NCBI GenBank assembly: GCA_003427395.1
Contig: BFEA01000048.1
Location: forward strand, 4,319,284 to 4,367,664
Length of the DNA stretch: 48,381 nucleotides
Origin: Chara braunii
Taxonomy: Eukaryota > Streptophyta > Charophyceae > Charales > Characeae
Direction: 5' to 3'
Positions 46,578 through 48,381 of this stretch are shown in pieces (the first letter of the stretch is position 1; each line of letters starts with the position of its first letter). The translations under genes and the position numbers were made by a program. The notes beneath the pieces are model-generated. The model did not search any database and was not told where the DNA came from. It saw only the letters and a program-made list of their open reading frames with translations.

Positions 46578-46683
46578 CCGTCTTCAGCTGAATAGAATGC
46601 CCGGTCATTATAGCTGTATCTTCACTGAAAACTGCACCACATACGGCTATAATGACCGGGCGTTCTATTCAGGCGAAGACGGG
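46578..46683. other. 42-base imperfect hairpin upstream of VPS35 exon a
   Basis: Left arm 46578-46619 and right arm 46641-46683 pair with only a few mismatches (GAATAGAATGCCCGGTCATT against AATGACCGGGCGTTCTATTC), with a 21-base loop. Size and shape suit a miRNA-like precursor or a very small MITE. Confidence 0.7.
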
Positions 46684-48280
46684 AGTTTGCATCTGCCTAT
46701 TCAATTGCAGGTCAATCTCGAAACAAAATACAGACTTTGATTCAAGCGTGTAGAACCAATAGGTCATTGCACTTCTGTAGTGATTTCATAATAGAAAAAG
46801 TCAAGCCCAATGTCGAATCATCGCTTTCTGGAGCAGCCACTTGGAGATGTTGGAACTGCTGCACTTCTTAGTACAAGCTGAGGCGGATGAGCATTCATGT
46901 TATGTGCATTATCAGAACAATTTGGTCGAGTCCAAGCCATTACTTGCTGACTTAGAGAACCATGTCATTCAGCCAGGACATAATCATGTTCAAGCAGGGT
47001 ATAGTGAACAGGCCTGAGTCTCCCTATCTTCAGAGGCTCAAAGATGGTCATGCACATATACTACGAGGCAAACATCAGACCGGCTACTAACATCCAATTT
47101 GATTTGTAGCGGATCGGGGAAAACCTTGCCCCACTGGGCCAGGGTCCGCAATTCTTGCCTAGCTTGAAAGAGACCTGACACTAGGAAAGCACTGGCTACT
47201 TCAACAGTTAGCGGGACGCCGTCTAAATGCTTCCTTGGCCTGAAAAGGATTTCCTCTACAGTCTGTGCAGCCCACACACAACCCCCTTTGATCCCAGAGT
47301 GGATGTGACCAGAAATGTACAGATCGAGTTGACTCCGACATATGTTGGCTTCCTGCGGATTATGCCCATTGCATTTCAGAAAGGTGAACCGAAATGGGCC
47401 TTCGGACACCAAAAGACGCGAATGTAATGAACCCAGTCTGGGAGATGCTCATCAAATGTCGAAGTACAAGAAAACGCAGAGCTGAATAATGTCTCCAAAT
47501 AATCGTGAATGCGATCTGTGATACAATGTCTCGTAACCAATGGACAAAGAGAGGAGAGGGGGAATAGACAATTTACAGGGTGGAAGAGATAGTATCCATC
47601 AATGACCACAGAGACAGTAGCCCAACATTTCCTTCTCCTTCTCCGGGCTTCCCCCTTGCCTCCATGTCAGCAAACAGTGTCCAATAACGAGCCTGAAATG
47701 GCCTGATCACATCAGAGTGCCACGTGGCACAGTTCTCCCGTGAAGACGTTTAGCAGCGCACAGTATCGACATCAGCAACAGGTAAGTATCCTCTCTCTCA
47801 AGCAATCCACAGATCCCCATCTCCCTCCTTGTCGTGTCCAACTCAGCAATAAAGACAACAAGCAGGTGCAGCCAGCGCAGCTAGCGCCCGCGAACACCGT
47901 CAGGGAGCAACCCCAATGAAGAATCTCACTTCGCTCTTTCTGTCTCTGACTCTATGTTTTTTTTGTTAGTGTATGGCTGGTGCTTTCTGTATCACTGTTT
48001 TAGCTCTTGGCGTCTTCTGTCTTTCTAAGTGTTTGTGGAAAGCAGAATAGTATACAGCAATGGTCACAAACAGCAAGATCATACACGGTCACAAACAGAA
48101 TAGTAAACAGCAACGAATCTTCAACGATTCGAAAAACATTATCATCGTCACCGAGAAAGAGACGACTCTTTTTTTTTTCCCTTTCTCATTTGTTTTTCCT
48201 GCTACACACACAGCGTCAGAGCTCCCTGAAACTTCGGGAGCTGCAGCAGTCTGACAGTACATGCGGAAAGGAGTTACAAC
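46684..48280. other. VPS35 upstream intron or unassigned sequence
   Basis: No VPS35 exon found. A minus-strand open frame of 124 codons (47038-47412) contains QLDLYISGHIHSGIKG and AAQTVEEIL, loosely like the end of a KH RNA-binding domain, after a CCGCAG acceptor-like site. This is too weak to call. Remaining sequence shows no feature. Confidence 0.3.
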
Positions 48281-48289
48281 ACACCCCTC

Positions 48290-48381
48290 GCCCCATTCGC
48301 ACCTCGACACCGAGCCGGCCGAAGCACCTACCCACCACCTCCCCACCGAGCCAGCCGAAGCACCTCCCCACCGAGCCGGCC
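48290..48381 (+). repeat. GC-rich tandem repeat at window end
   Basis: ACCGAGCCGGCCGAAGCACC and close variants occur three times at 26-36 base spacing and run off the window. Confidence 0.75.

Noticed and set aside
47038-47412. Missing upstream VPS35 exon
   Set aside because: RKH and PLTV match in spirit, but the other exons are nearly identical to plant VPS35, so a true exon should match far better.

Overview
This is a eukaryotic nuclear window with one recognisable gene and a large amount of decayed mobile DNA. There is no bacterial-style gene layout and no CRISPR array. The gene is the 3' third of VPS35, the retromer core subunit, on the minus strand. Its translated exons closely resemble streptophyte (land plant and charophyte) VPS35. 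Large introns full of repeats, long GA, CA and poly-A/T tracts and assembly Ns suggest a large repeat-rich genome. A charophyte alga of the Chara type is my best guess, but this is inference.

Left part (1 to about 25.2 kb): AT-rich and TE-derived. Short terminal-inverted-repeat elements with 8-bp target duplications (hAT-like) lie at 348-627, 1099-1397, 4560-5319, 9987-11039, 13687-14397, 15512-16300 and 18982-19395. A decayed Ty3/gypsy integrase, internally duplicated, lies at 17.96-18.9 kb. It sits between two long, very diverged but colinear direct repeats, 6.69-15.01 kb and 19.69-25.17 kb, which could be the two LTRs of an ancient element with giant LTRs. Each long repeat carries a segment resembling the 3' half of U6 snRNA fused to unrelated hairpin-rich sequence. 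Two fold-back elements and several tRNA-like SINE heads (internal A and B boxes on the minus strand) are also present.

Middle (25.2-34.2 kb): microsatellites, a 265-base N gap, a U6 snRNA pseudogene (29.7 kb), another element of the terminal-repeat group with CTGCAG-rich ends (28.0-28.9 kb), a probable Ty1/copia RNase H scrap (31.7-31.9 kb), and one unidentified but well-formed candidate exon (32969-33175, minus).

Right part (34.2-48.4 kb): VPS35 exons read from high to low coordinate: 46128-46208, 44502-44570, 43445-43525, 43039-43146, 40826-40929, 36020-36133 and 34257-34485 (stop codon at 34257-34259). All six introns between them are GT-AG, and the joined frame stays open for 261 codons. 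Upstream exons lie outside the window. The introns hold short terminal-repeat elements, SINEs, hairpins and long simple repeats.

The most interesting pattern is a short conserved core, seen in about eleven places, that is embedded in elements whose GC-rich ends are made of quite different repeated words (CCGAACG/CGTACG, CCCGGG, GGCCTGGCC). This looks like one non-autonomous transposon group that keeps its core and terminal motif while replacing its GC-rich subterminal sequence. A further element at 28.0-28.9 kb shows CTGCAG-rich ends with only the secondary internal motif.
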